DNA of 64,000 nt, from contig CM022673.1 in NCBI GenBank assembly GCA_012295275.1, positions 7,696,311 through 7,760,310 on the forward strand, in the 5' to 3' direction. Every line of letters begins with the position of its first letter. Within the stretch, counting starts at the first letter, position 1. Source of the DNA: Chrysomallon squamiferum (Eukaryota; Mollusca; Gastropoda; Neomphalida; Peltospiridae). This document shows positions 1-13,227 of the stretch, one piece after another. The notes below the pieces were generated by a model. That model was not told the origin of the DNA, ran no database searches, and saw only the letters and a list, made by a program, of their open reading frames with translations. The position numbers and the translations under genes are program-made.

Positions 1-360
1 TACGAAAAGTTAAAGTCATATTTTCTGAAGTCAGTTTTGAAAGATGCTGCACTTTCTGACTCTTCGTCTTTAGAAATGACACAGTTCTTCCAGTCTACTC
101 TTTCTGGCATGTTCAGAAGACCTGGCTGAGATAAAGCTTCCCTGAAAAATAAATAGTCATCTATTTTTATCTTCAACACATTCTTTAATATCTTAACCCA
201 CTTGATATAATGCATTTGATACTAAACGTGTTATTTTTAATTATATGCTGCCCATCTAGATAATGAATTTAAAAGCATTTTCTTCAATTGTAATTTTAGA
301 TATTTATTTTTATTTCATAATTTTTTTTTTTTTTCTTCCTTCTTTGTTTATTATTATTAC

Positions 361-403
<43 letters not shown>

Positions 404-3400
404 TTTTTTTTTTTTTTTTTTTTTTAAATAAATTATTAGAAAATTATTAAGATTTTAAAACCCTACCCATCTGAATAAACCATCTTACCTCCCAAACTGA
501 AGAGGGAATGATTTGGAGATTCTGTGCAACAATTTTTCTCCTGTTGGCATTTCAGCATAGAAGTAAGGAGCTCCATTCGGTACAATCTGAAATAAATAAT
601 AATAAAAAGATTACACACACATATACATACACACATACATATGCCAAAAACAATCTCTCTTTTTAGAAGCAAATGAATTAATTTTCCAAACAAAGACATT
701 TTTGCTACTATGAAATAATACTATGAACCAGAGGAAATTTATGAATTTCTTCTTTTTTTTTCATTTAACAATGCACTGAACACCTTTTAATAATAGTTAT
801 AGGGTTCACAACCATTAAGATAAACACAAATAAAATATTAAAATACAAGTTAACCCAAGAACAGCACTGCACACCTGTTTCAGGTCAGAATGTTTTGGAA
901 TCTCATACAGTTCAATGGAGTTGCCTTCAGCACAGTCCATAAACACATCTTTAGCATCAGTGATTGCATCTTCAGGAATTGGAACCACCTAAAACATTAA
1001 CGTATCAGAAATAATTCTCATCATTGAAAGAATATGAGACAACACTTTGCAAATCTGAATTCAATTAGCTTTTTTGATTTTGAATATCTAACTTGTAAAA
1101 ATTTAATTAACAAGTCTGTTTTGGGTTTCAAATTTAATGAAGAATATAAAATTTAAGAAGATCATGTGTTTATTGTAACAACTAATCTTTAAAAAGTTAC
1201 AATTATTTATTGTGATGAAAAACTACTACTCTGACATAAAAAAATATTAATCTTTCAAGTGTATTTCAGTATTACCTAGATATTCATCTGAATTATTGAA
1301 ATAAGTTTTTAACCTGAATTCAAAATTACTTACAGACATTAGGTACCAGAATTATTTATAAATAAAATAACAGAAGTGAGAACAAGAATTAACTGCAGGA
1401 ACTCTTTTTTTTTTTCTCAAGAGTTTTTTTTTATTTTGACCAACGGTTAAATATCTGGGTTATCTTATGTACTAGAGTTATCTGGAGAGATTATCTCTTA
1501 CAGTCATGTACCTGAATCTGAAGATGCTGAGTTCTGAAGTTTCTTTCAAAGAAGATGACTCCTTTTCCTTGAGACTTGTAAAATTTCTTCAAAGAAGACT
1601 GATACTTGACTCTGTTAAGGATTAATTTCTGATGTTTTTAAAAGATTGCTTTTTCATTTAATTTTTTGAATCTGAGATATTACTTAAACTGTAATAAAAT
1701 AACTAATATGTAATAATGAAAAAAAAAAATTTGGTTCTCTTTCAAAATTAGAACAATTTTAAAATTTGTGCTCAGTAAAAATTAAATTACAAAATGTCAT
1801 TAATGTAATCATAAGAAGGAAACAAAATACAAGTGAGTCATTTATTTTGATGACCTTGTTACCTCAAATGCTGTAGCATGTGTTCTCATGTCTGTGTGAA
1901 GTAGATAAAACCTTTTGTGCTGATGCACAAATTTAGCATATGTCATCTTAAAAACTTGTCAGAACAAATGTTTGACAAACCACTGGCCACAGATCAGTGT
2001 TTTAATATTTCAGTTTGAACTACTAAACAAAATGTGGATTGTAAAAGTAATTATAATGGTTTATCATAAAGGATATTTGATAATTTCTTCGTGGATTGCT
2101 TCCGGTGCTGAGACTATGGACTGATGATGACCTATGGGAAGTATCAACACATGATCAGGTACTAGACCACCTTTAGCTAGTGCTAAATATGTCTGAAAGC
2201 AGAAACTTAAAACATTTAGAAATTGTATCTAAAATAAAAATGAAGCATTTACAAATTTTATTTAAAATTAAAATATAGCATTCAGAAATTCTATTTAAAA
2301 TTAAAGTGAAGCATTTACAAATTTTATTTAAAATTAAAATGAAGCATTTACAAATTCTATTTAAAATTAAAATGAAGGATTTAGAAATTCTATTTCAAAT
2401 AAAAATGAAGTAATAGCTTTAAAAAGCAACTAAGAGTAATTTTGCTTCTATTTTGGGCATACAGTATTAACTGGGTTGATACTGCTGATGTTAAAGTGAT
2501 GTGTGATAACAGCAAAACATTTTATATATGTGCATATCATTGCTGCATTACATATTGGGTTTTTTTTTCCCCTGGTGAATAGTAATATAAAAATTATTCC
2601 CAAAGACTGAGTGTATCATGGCATGATAACCAACTCATCAGTGTAACTGAGACATCTGTACACCTTTCTTAACATTAGATACCATGATTGGTAAAATGAG
2701 AAATGTTTGCCTTCTTGCATCCTCACAGTTTCTGGTCTTTATTATCAGCAAAAACTGGATATGGGAAATAAAATAAAATAATATTCTGAAAGAAAATAAA
2801 ATGTATCTACCCTATTCGTTTACACCTTCAAAACTATATTTTAAGAAATGGAAGATAAACCATACATTGCAGCAATCTGAAAGTACACAAAACTTAAGTA
2901 CACTATTTGTTTATACCATCACTGGTATACATTAAGATGTGGAATATGATGCATTCAGTTTGTAAAGCCTGCAGTAAGAAATACTAACCTCAGTGCCAAC
3001 ACTGACAACTAAGTGTTTTTCTACTTGTGGACTACCAAGACAAAACCAACATGGTCCAGTGGGTTGAGCTGAAGGAAAAATACAATAACATAACAATACA
3101 GCTCAATACGGCCTGAATTTTAATTAAGGCACTTTAAAGTATGCCATTTTAGAGTGTAATCCATTTATTTCATGTGCTTTTCAAAAATCTATTTAATTAT
3201 CTTTTCTAACACTAGTCTGTTTATCTGTTAATAAATATACAGTTTATGTCAGTGTCTACTTCACAATCTGCTTTTACCAACCAAACATATTTCATGTTTT
3301 TATTCCAATAATTCTGAACTTATTAACTGGCTTTCCTGAGACTGGAAAGATTACTGATAAAAGCTTCTCTTTTTTTTTTTTTTTTTTTTTTTTTACGAGG

Positions 3401-3992
3401 TTTTCTTTTTCTTTCTCCACTATAATCACCTGATCCAGATTTTCTCTTTTGTCCAGAATAATCTTTCTTTACAGACATGTCATAAAAATACTGAGCTGAT
3501 TTTTCTTCTGGATTCTGCATTATACAAAAAAATAAAATAAAATAAAATAAAAAATAAATATATAAATAATTAATTAATAATTATAGTAAAAGAAAAAGTA
3601 CAGCAGAGTACAGTCAGGATGTAGCAAAGCATGTATTGATATAACAAAGATTTCTAAAATTCTCTGTTTTTTAGCATGAAGCATGTGAAAAATCCATTAT
3701 TATGAGATCTCTGTAGCACAGTAGCAATGGGTTTTACACCTCACATCATTATTTACAAGAATATATAATTTTTTATAAAGTACAACAGCCTTTGTATAGA
3801 CAACAGATTAGTGGAGCTGGACCATATTAGAATTTAGTCTTAGAAGTTTTTGTTGCAAAAAGACAATACTTAAGATTTATAAATCAAAGTCATGATATGA
3901 ATTTTTCTTTTTACAGGAGAGTTTTTCTAAAAGATGCGTTTCTGCTGAACCAGTTGCACTCCTTTGACTGAGAATCAGTCCTAATCCCACTG

Positions 3993-4090
<98 letters not shown>

Positions 4091-4317
4091 GGACTGCTTA
4101 CTTTGGAGCTAGATGTGTATGCAGAATTACTTGATGGTTGGTAAGGACATTCTGTGACATCAGATGGTTGTTTTACAAGCTCTGCTGCATTCATCTTGGA
4201 AAGAGGGATAATGTTGAATGCATACAAGAACTGCAACAGTAAGTTTCAAAATGTTATATATAATGATGTAGAAAGAAACAATTTATTCAGAGTTCCCCTT
4301 CTGAAACATTTAAATAG

Positions 4318-4375
<58 letters not shown>

Positions 4376-7300
4376 TTTTAATGAAAAGTGAAACTTTCAA
4401 ATGTAAGTTTGGATTCAATATTTAAAAAGTTTGAAAGAAGATTAATTAAAATATTTTACTCTTTTTTCAGTTAAATATCACTGAATTTGTCAATACATAA
4501 AGAATAGAAATGGTAATGGTTTATTATTACTATTATTATTTTTAAATGTTTATTTAGATGCAGTCTAAAGATTAGAAGTGACCACAAACCTTTTTCTTAT
4601 CAGCATTTCCAACTTTGGCCAAACTTATAAAACGAGTGACATGACGAGCAGATTCAGCAAGAACTTTGTGATTTCTGGAAAAAACAAATAAATAACACTT
4701 GCTTTTCAACACCATATCACAAAAAACACACACACTAGCCTGGAAGGTTATTAATGTTGGATTAAGCTAATGCGAAAGACAAAAACAGTGAGCTATTTTT
4801 ATTGATTTGCAGTAAAATAGCATTTAAACCAGGTTCTGTTTGTATTAGGAAACAGCCTAATCGACAAACAAGTGAGAATTGACCATGCCACACAGTATAC
4901 CTGAGACTAATGGCAGAATGAGACATGATGGCTACAAATACTTCAGATTCACTAAGTGTCATACATATGGGAATAAATTTACTGCATGAAAGTGTATATA
5001 AAAGATTCCTTGCATGGACCTTAAAAAAAAAATACCCTTGCTTGGCAGGCTTAGGTTTTCATCTAAGAAAATAATTAAGAAGTTCACATCACAACTGATG
5101 CCTTTCAATTATTAATATACATAATTAAGCAAATGTTAATTAATTAATCTGGAATATTCTGTAGCACCTGTACGGACGTCTCTCATAATGTATTCCATTC
5201 AAGCCACAAAAATGATATCTGGGTCGAAGAACACGAGCAACCTCCGCCACAGCAGCCGATCTTGTCGTAGAATTATCTGCCCCCTCCTGAAAATGAATAC
5301 GACAATATTTCTTCATCTTTCTTTTTAAATGGTACTTTTTAGTTACTATCAGACTGATTAAAACTGAAATGTTAAATCTCTTCAAAATATTAATCTCAAA
5401 AAGAGATAGCTTATGTTGTACTTATTTAAAACACACAGTATAATGTTTAGTTCAGAAAGGAAACTTTAAAAGTTTTTTTTTATGATTTCATAATAAGCTT
5501 GTAAAAGCTAATTCAGATATTAGTCTGAGAGTTCCATTGACTTTAAGAATGTCATAAAAGCACTGGAAGACAGATGAAAGACATTTCCCCTTACTGATCC
5601 TAATTTTATACAAAGAATGTATCTTAATGACATTTAATCTTTTAGTTTGATCTCACATTTATATATTAAAACCAAATATGAGAATTTTTTCTCTTTGTTT
5701 TGGTTGACAGTGAAGAATGATCGCTTACATTATCATCAGAATATTTTTCAACACCAACAGGCCATTGTGAAGTCAGTAAGATGTCCACTCCTTTAAACTT
5801 GCCGTCATCAATTACAGGTATTGTTAGAGAAGACACAGCCTCCATGTCAAATTCTGTTGGACCACAGGACGAACCAGAACTCTCCATTCCACTGAGGTAT
5901 GCAATTTGCAGACCTGAACTTCCTGTGAACATGCCTCGACTACCTGCACGTAATATAATAGATGATGAAAAAAAGAAAAAATAACTGAATGTAAAACAGA
6001 CCTAGTTAATGAATGAATTATCCAAAGCAAATAGGGAAGAAATGAGTAATTCTCAAGGTTAATATATAAAACATAGAAATCAGTTTATTTAAATGAATAA
6101 TATATATTTTTCTCTTGTGCAAACAAGTATTTTATAATGTTATATAATTACTATTGATAAAAGAAAAGAAGTGAAAACAGTTAAATCAACAGCAAAGTAC
6201 TATACATATATATAATATTCCATATTTTTATTTTTCTATTTTCAAAGTGATCTCAAGTAATAAATAAAAATGACATTTCCTCAGTATGTTACACCATTAC
6301 TATTACTAAAGATTGTTGTCTACAACAAACAAAACAACTAGAAGTAAAGAGGATGTATTTAGATGTTAGTTCATAAACAATAGGAACATATTATTATTAT
6401 TTTAAATTATTCTTATTTCTTTTTAGCCATATTTATATTTTATTTAAAAAAAAATTTTTTTTTTAGTTTGACAACTATAACATTCTGCTCTAGGTTAAAA
6501 AATGTTTTGATGTATGATGATCTTAAATTCTGAATGAAATTTTTTTTTGCGACTTCTATTTCTAAGTTCTTATTAATTTAGTTTATCATCTTAGACAATG
6601 TGAAACCATTTTGTATCTTTTAAAATCTAAAATAATTCTTTAAAAAAAGTAGCTTACCAAGGTATGTAATATTTTCATATAATTCTGTGCCATCTTTTCC
6701 ACTGTAGTATTTTGTATGTTCAGGTTTATTTGGTCCCAGGATCAGTGTGCAAACAGGTACTAATAAAGACAGATCAAAATAGATTATTTTTATTAATTAA
6801 AAACCAAACAACCATCCTCTCTCAACATACACACACACACACTATCTCTCTCCCCTATACTCTTTCTCTCTCTTCTTTAGGTAGTTATAACAATTAATTA
6901 TTTAGGAATTTTATTTATTTATAATTTATATATTAAATAATTAATTCTTCTTTCTTTCTTTTCCTTATTTTTATTAATTTTTAATAGAATTAATTATATA
7001 AAAATAATTAGTTATTATTATCAAACCAAATTTTCACCTTTGATCTTTCCTGACAAGATGTCTTCCCATTCTTCATCATTGTTTCCAAAGAAGTCACCAA
7101 CACAAAGCAGTAACTGGGATTATATATATATATATAAATAAACACACAGAGAAAATATATTAAAAATAAAATTTAGAAAAGGAAACTCAAAACACTGATT
7201 AAAAATAATATTTCTTAAACACTACAAGAAAATGTATATCAGCTGTTGTTGGAATATAAAAAAATATATTCGTTAACACTGTTAATACTAAAGATATAAT

Positions 7301-8230
7301 AATGTTTATAAGTTTTAATGAATTGCCAAAAACTTATTTGTGATACTTTAAAAATAATTTAAGAGCTTCCTGAAATTATTATTATTACTACTCTTATGTT
7401 TATTACTAGTTATCTCAAGAAATCTTCTAAACTTAGAAACATTATATTGATTACTGTATTTGAAGTTTAATAACATTCTAATTTAAAACTATTTTTAAAG
7501 GAATTCCTTTCCATATTAGATGAACTGCTTCCTTCAGGTAAACAACATAATACAATTTTAAAAGCAACCGTGTCTGAAAGTAAAACTGCAAAACTATACT
7601 ATATTTGTAAAACAAGCACAATTTATACCTAAATGTAAAAATATTATTACTCTTACATCAAAAGCTCCAGTTTTTCTTCTGTATGCTTGATACTCTCTTG
7701 AACAATGTGCTGAACTGGCCATTAACATCGCCACTAACCAAGCTGAAAACAGTATTACTATCTAAAATAAGATTTAAGTACATTTTCTTTTAATCTGATA
7801 TAATTTGATGTAAACTTAGTTGCATGTATTTCTTGGGATCTGTGTATGTATATAATATATAAATGTATATAATGTCCGATTCAGTGTATCTAGTAGTACT
7901 TGTATGTACATTCATATCAGACATATGTATTGTATGAAATAATAAACTAAAACTCCGTACTGTAGTGTATTTTAGAAATTAAAAATATCGAATAATCATA
8001 TTTAAAATGAATGACATTTAATTATTAATTATTGTTGCTCTATCGTCTGAGACAGTCACTCTCTGACATTGGAGGCTCTTACTTCTGATTCTGAATATGA
8101 GTGACTAATTTTAAATTTACTAAAACTGTAATTTATATAAACATTTACATTATACTTATAGCTTCATGATTTAACAAATAAATAAATAATACTTATCCAT
8201 AACATACATTTTTAAACTAGTCTGTTCCAT
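1..8230 (-). CDS. CWF19L1: CWF19-like protein 1, spliced, 3' end cut by window
   Basis: Relative of yeast Drn1, a splicing and lariat-debranching cofactor of the nucleus. Exons in transcript order: 8230-8208, 7742-7657, 7113-7038, 6759-6658, 5943-5729, 5286-5168, 4674-4590, 4230-4102, 3514-3397, 3068-2989, 2192-2077, 1605-1512, 988-875, 586-489, 141-1. The phases join throughout, except for one extra base inside exon 2. The start [18 protein letters not shown] gives the N-terminal metallophosphatase-like domain (GDVxGxF, then [10 protein letters not shown] and [13 protein letters not shown]). The C-terminal half has the CwfJ/HIT-like region: [21 protein letters not shown] and QHLQIQ. The last codons visible read KYDFNFS, near the expected C-terminus of a roughly 535-residue family. 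Exon 9 ends in a Lys/Arg-rich stretch. All introns are GT-AG except intron 11, which looks U12-type. Identification is firm; exon edges were placed by eye. Confidence 0.93.
1606..2076 (-). other. CWF19L1: Probable U12-type (minor spliceosome) intron in CWF19L1
   Basis: No GT donor lies near the end of exon 11. The exon instead meets ATATCCTTT (2076-2068, minus strand), the classic minor-spliceosome 5' site. Just before exon 12 stands TCCTTAAC (1621-1614), a near-perfect U12 branch site. The frame- and length-preserving joint (EEIIKY to QSSLKKF) puts the 3' end after ...GTCAA. This makes an AT-AA intron with the branch A 9 nt upstream. An AT-AG alternative at 1612/1611 also keeps frame but adds two residues and sits only 3 nt from the branch site. 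Confidence 0.7.
2213..2410. repeat. 33-bp minisatellite, six copies
   Basis: Six contiguous 33-bp units start at 2213, 2246, 2279, 2312, 2345 and 2378. Each resembles CATTTACAAATTTTATTT followed by AAAATTAAAATGAAG, with one to a few differences. The array lies in CWF19L1 intron 10, about 20 nt upstream (transcript sense) of the acceptor at 2193. Confidence 0.9.
3994..4087. repeat. (GT)n microsatellite next to CWF19L1 exon 8 donor
   Basis: About 94 bp of nearly pure GT, interrupted once. On the transcribed minus strand it is a CA repeat starting about 14 nt after the exon 8 donor at 4101. Confidence 0.95.
4317..4372. repeat. (ATT)n microsatellite
   Basis: A pure ATT run within CWF19L1 intron 7. 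A similar run lies at about 350-402, in intron 14. Confidence 0.9.
7657..7742 (-). other. CWF19L1: CWF19L1 exon 2 with apparent 1-nt frameshift
   Basis: On the minus strand this exon reads [17 protein letters not shown] then SSIQKK in one frame. After the homopolymer at 7671-7675 (TTTTT on the plus strand), the conserved TGAFD continues only in the next frame. The downstream exon [10 protein letters not shown] needs that second frame. Exon 1 (23 nt) plus 86 nt leaves one surplus base. Both halves are clearly conserved, so the break is a 1-nt insertion in the sequence as given. A homopolymer assembly error is the simplest explanation. Confidence 0.8.
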
Positions 8231-11200
8231 TTCTTCGTGGATTAATGAACTGTTACGTTAGGAAAACAAATGATTCCATTCACAAACTGAGAACCGTTTT
8301 CATAAATATGTCTATGGGCGCAGACATTACTACGCATCTGATGTGAATTCGACCACAGCCAAACGCACCAATTATTTTCTTGAAGACAGATATAAAGTTT
8401 ATACGACCGATTATTTTTGTACCGTTGTTTCAGAAAATAACTACGATAAACACTATACACATTCTTTTGTACCTAAAATCAACTCACGTATTAATTGACT
8501 AAACTTTTATATTTATGTTTAGAATTTTTTTTTTTTTTTTTTTAAATACGATTCTACCATTACGGCATCTAAATAAAACGATCGTTTTCAAACTGTATAT
8601 TAAAAGTGAACTTTGGAGTTGAATGTTATTAATTTAAAATATTAAAATAGTCTTAATACCGACTGAGGATTGCAACTGTACATGTAATAAAGAAGTATGT
8701 ACTTGTTACTGTCTCTTAATCATTTCTGCTTTAAAATGTAACAGTCTATTAACACTGTTCATAATGTTTGTGCGCGTGCTTAAATTAACCGAGAAACATA
8801 TACGTGTCGTATCACTTTCGTTGACAAAATATAACTATCATATTAAGATATCAAATTATTAATAAACAAAATAATTAAACAAATCCTTTATAAAAACACT
8901 TTTAAAAATATATATATATAATAAATTAAGCCTAAAACCTATAATACAATTTTCATATTTTTATAAATATTAGAGAAGACATATGTCGTTTTATATATTA
9001 TTACTGATTACTGAAAAGTAGGATTTAAGAACAAAATCCAGCTATAAATATATTCAGTATTAAGTACACTTACGTGAAAAAAGACAAAGATTTTTTTATT
9101 TACGTTAGTGGTTTGGTTTCTATCTTAATTAAAAGTGGAATCAATAGCTTTGATGTTGTTACAAAGACTGAACACGATTCACGTCTAAGCCCCGCAGTTA
9201 CACTTCAAACGGTGTTTACGGCCAAACTGGAAAACTATCACTATAAAAACTGGTTTACTTACGTATTAATTTACTATCCGTGTTTTGAACATTTTAAATA
9301 TGACATAGCCAATATGTGAAAGTAGTTAACTGTTTATGATTTTTTTTTTTTTCCACAACCAAGCACGTACGGGAATGTACTCCTAGACGATTCTTAATAT
9401 TCGTCATATCCGTAGGAGTACGGTTCAGTGAGTGGGGGTGTAGGAGTGATATCTGCCTTGCAAAATTCGGGCAAAATACCGGGTGAAATGTACGAAAAGC
9501 AAGAAGAAACTGGTGCCTATATTTTTATCTGGGTGAAACGTCGGTGCAAATCAACCCCCCTGGCCCCTCACCTCTTAATCAAAGAGTCATCGTAAGACCA
9601 GTATGTTCGTTGCTTTGGTATGTCCATACACTGATCGGTGTTGGATCAACGTGTTGTTATTAACAACAATCAACGATCAGGGGGGGCAAGTGTCCAATTA
9701 ACGTGGGATATTACAGTCGCACTGCACTACCTGATCTTCAGATATAAAAACGACTTAATTTAATCCTCTACCTACTCACAACTATAAATCTCACCTAAGA
9801 ATTGTTAAAACAACATTTTGGCATTGTGTACGCGTGCAGGAATTTCAAATATTCTTTGTCAAGAATATTCTCCATATTTAAAAAATGGGGTTAGTGAAAA
9901 CGTAAATTTATTAATTTTCTTTTTATTACCAATCACATTTTCGCTTAATTTATAACAGAACCTTGAATTTTACATTCATAATAAAAATCAATATTTCAGT
10001 GATAATAGCCACGAGGCAAGAACAAATTGTCCCAGTGTTTTGATCTAAAGTAAAGAATAAAAATTAATTATCTTTAAGGAAAGCCTCAAAGCACACTGAT
10101 TAATTTTCAGTGATAGTTTGATGGATTTCAAAAGTTTGTTATTTCTGATAACACTGACAACAAAGGAAGCTCGCTGTTTGCATTCAGTAACAACATTACG
10201 CATTTAGTTATTCCTTCTACTGAGCATATTATTATCTTTGATTATCAATATAAATCAAAAACTGTTGGCGAATTAATCAAATGGGTGTAGTTAAAAGGAC
10301 GGTGCCAGTGACTCATCACGGCTCAGACAACGTTTTATCTCGGTGTTGTCATCCCTGAATTATAACCTGTTTTTAAATGATTACAAACATTTGTCTTTCG
10401 CTGGGGTTTTATTCTTGACCAGATTCTGGTAGTAAAGATCGTTTGACGGAACCACTGAAAGAGCTTATTTCCTCAAATCACTGGAATACTTCGTGTATCA
10501 GTCTGTTTCTCGCCCTCCCTTTCTCTTTCTCATATATCTCTCTCTCTCTCTTTCTGTCTCACGCCCACATACGGGTATTCATATACATACACATACACAA
10601 AGAACATCAACTATGATTCACAAACAAGAGCCTGTTTAGAAGAATGAAGCAATTGATTTAATCAAATCGAGACGCAGTTTTAATTATAGAGATAAAATGT
10701 AGTGTTGTTTAAGGGAAGTGTATTTTGAAGTATTAAGAGCGATCAGCTTCTCAGAGATATTGTATTTGTCCTAATTAGGTCCTCACGGTAAATAATTTGG
10801 CTTTAAAGTGTTCAGATAACAGAGTTTTTATTTCTTTATTGTCGTCGACGTCGTGGTTATCGTTGTCATCGTCAACTACCGTATGTTTAATTCTCTCAGT
10901 TACTTATTTCTAAAAAAAAAAATCGACGCCTGAATTATTTAATTACTATTAACTATTTCTTTATTAACATAATAAAAGATTATCTGGATATATTGCTATG
11001 AGAAATAAATTTGATCTTTATCTGTCTTTTTATGTTTAATATTAATATAAACAAACAAATAAACAAGCAAACAAATATTTCTTCTTATTTTATTTGAGTT
11101 TAATGCTACGAAATTTTTGAAGGCATATTTTCAGCTAAAAAATATTTCCATAAAAAATTCAGCTAAAGGAACTGAAAAATAGCAATTCGCAATCCTCAAT

Positions 11201-11442
11201 ATAACAATAACACTAACAATATAACAGCGTTATTGTCCATTTTCGACCAAAAAAAAAAGACGATGATAAGACAACGTTTATTTATTGAAATGAATACTGA
11301 ATAAATTTATTGAATGGTTATTTGACTATACCACAACATATTCGATTATCAATGTCGATGTAGTGGTATTTTATTAAAATAAATAATTAAATAAACAAGC
11401 ATAATAAATAAATAAATAAATAAATAAAGGGGGAACAAACAA

Positions 11443-11497
<55 letters not shown>

Positions 11498-12982
11498 GGA
11501 GATTAATAATAATAATAAGATAAAATATTTAGAATCTTTCCTGTCTGACACGGAACATTTGTTTCAAACTGTTGCTATTTAATGAAGATAATATCAAAAC
11601 AATAATAAAAAAAAGTTGTTATGTATTTGTAAATAAATGACAATCATTCTTTGTAGCTTACTGTTTTTCAAAATCATTATTTCAATATTACGTATGTTTA
11701 TGAAACAGTGATTTCGCCTTGGCTAAAGTGGGATATATCACAAGATGGAAATTGTTTCTGTGACCAATCAAGCCGCACCTATCACCTCTCTGCTACAATT
11801 CATTGAAAACTCCAAAGAAAGAACGAAAGAAAGAAGATGATGGCAACGGTGACGATTATGATGACAGTGATGGTGACGACGATACGGAAACAACAGCAAG
11901 TAAAGAGCTTTATTTCTTACTTTCTTGAAAAAAAAAAAAAAAAGCTATAATTTTTTATTATCTTTTTAGTACTTCCTTTGATAATGGACTTCTATTGATG
12001 AAATAATTATTTCTTTTTCTAATAACTTTACGAAATGCATTTGCGAGAGTAAAGAACAATACTGGGTAACAAGAATCCATTAGAATCCATTTAAAACAAA
12101 AATTATAAAATATCGCTTAAAGTTCATTTAATAAGTTATTTATTCTGCATGTCAGGATTTCTGGTCAATCGACATTAATGGATTCAGAAAAAAGAAGACT
12201 TAATACATCATATTCAAATTGTCTCATTGTGGGGCGGACACACTACGCTGAGCAACACTGCACGAAAGAATCAAAGCTGTCTGACAGGGGAAAACAAATT
12301 TGGAACTCTGTTGTTAAGAATATTCGCTCATTCATTGTTTTTGGCGGTCTTTCTTTCTTTCTTTCAGTCTGTTTGCCTTTCCTTCTTTTTCGTTTGCATC
12401 GTCACAATACACTCTTTTCGAGACTTTTGGTTTAAATCTCGGTTTTCTTGAAAATCACAAAATTTTAACTTTCCGCCATTTCTTACTTGAAACCTCACCT
12501 CATAATTTATTCTAAGTCCCTTACCTCATAATTTATTCTAAGATCACGGCAACCCTCTATCAACTCACTTTCCATCACAGTAAGAGTACATTTTACAATT
12601 GCACTTACGACATTCCTAAACTAACAAACCTCAACCAATCTAGCCTACATTTTTCTGCCATACATTCTTTTCTTTACATACACTCAATGACATTTGTTTG
12701 TATCATTTTTGTATATTATTTTTACATTATTATATTACTGCATTACATAGCTGTTATGCTTATTAAAGTTAAAGCTTTGGGTAAATGTTAGGGTTAATAT
12801 GTATATTCCCAGACTTGCATTTTCCGGACTGGTGTTTTCCTCCATTATTAGTTCGTAAAACCGAGGGACAACAGTACGTAACAGATTTATAATAATTTGT
12901 TATATTGGTCATTGGTGATGAGGGTTGTAATACGTTCCAGTCATGCTAAAAGTTTCTCTTTTTCATCAGCAGCAAGTAATTT
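8231..12982. other. Intergenic, no gene recognised
   Basis: AT-rich spacer between the divergent CWF19L1 and GPCR genes. The CWF19L1 promoter must lie in its first few hundred bases. Open frames at 9074-9319 and 12178-12451 show no family features. A GC-richer island at about 9345-9740 holds a short inverted pair, GTACTCCTA (from about 9378) and TAGGAGTAC. Microsatellites include (AAAT)n at about 11403-11498. Confidence 0.7.
11403..11498. repeat. (AAAT)n tetranucleotide repeat
   Basis: Two blocks of AAAT repeats separated by a short GGGGGAACAAAC interruption. Confidence 0.9.
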
Positions 12983-13148
12983 TTTTGCTCAGAGGCAATT
13001 TAGAATATATAGAATTGTACTGGTTTATTAAATGGCGGCGATGAAGTGCAATAAATATATATATATGATATATTTACATCGCCGCCATCTAATAAACCCA
13101 AAATAAACCAATACAATTCTATATATTCTAAGTTGCCTCTGAGCAAAA
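12983..13148. mobile_element. Hairpin (foldback) MITE
   Basis: A long, nearly perfect inverted repeat. The left arm runs from TTTTGCTCAGAGGCAA through ATAGAATTGTACTGG to AAATGGCGGCGATG. The right arm reads back CATCGCCGCCATCT, then CAATACAATTCTATA, then TTGCCTCTGAGCAAAA. The arms are about 65-70 bp and flank a central AT repeat of about 35 bp. It has no coding capacity. The shape suits a foldback or MITE-type non-autonomous element. Confidence 0.75.
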
Positions 13149-13227
13149 GCCCTGCACTACACATACAAAAATTATATATATATATATAGACACACACACA
13201 GACACACTTGGATTAACGACAAACTGA

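Noticed and set aside
9074-9319. 81-residue open frame upstream of CWF19L1
   Set aside because: No family resemblance. I also tested the minus strand here for CWF19L1 exon 1; the exon at 8230-8208 fits far better.
12178-12451. Two overlapping open frames of 74-85 residues
   Set aside because: No recognisable family, pyrimidine-rich low-complexity 3' half, no splice or neighbour support.
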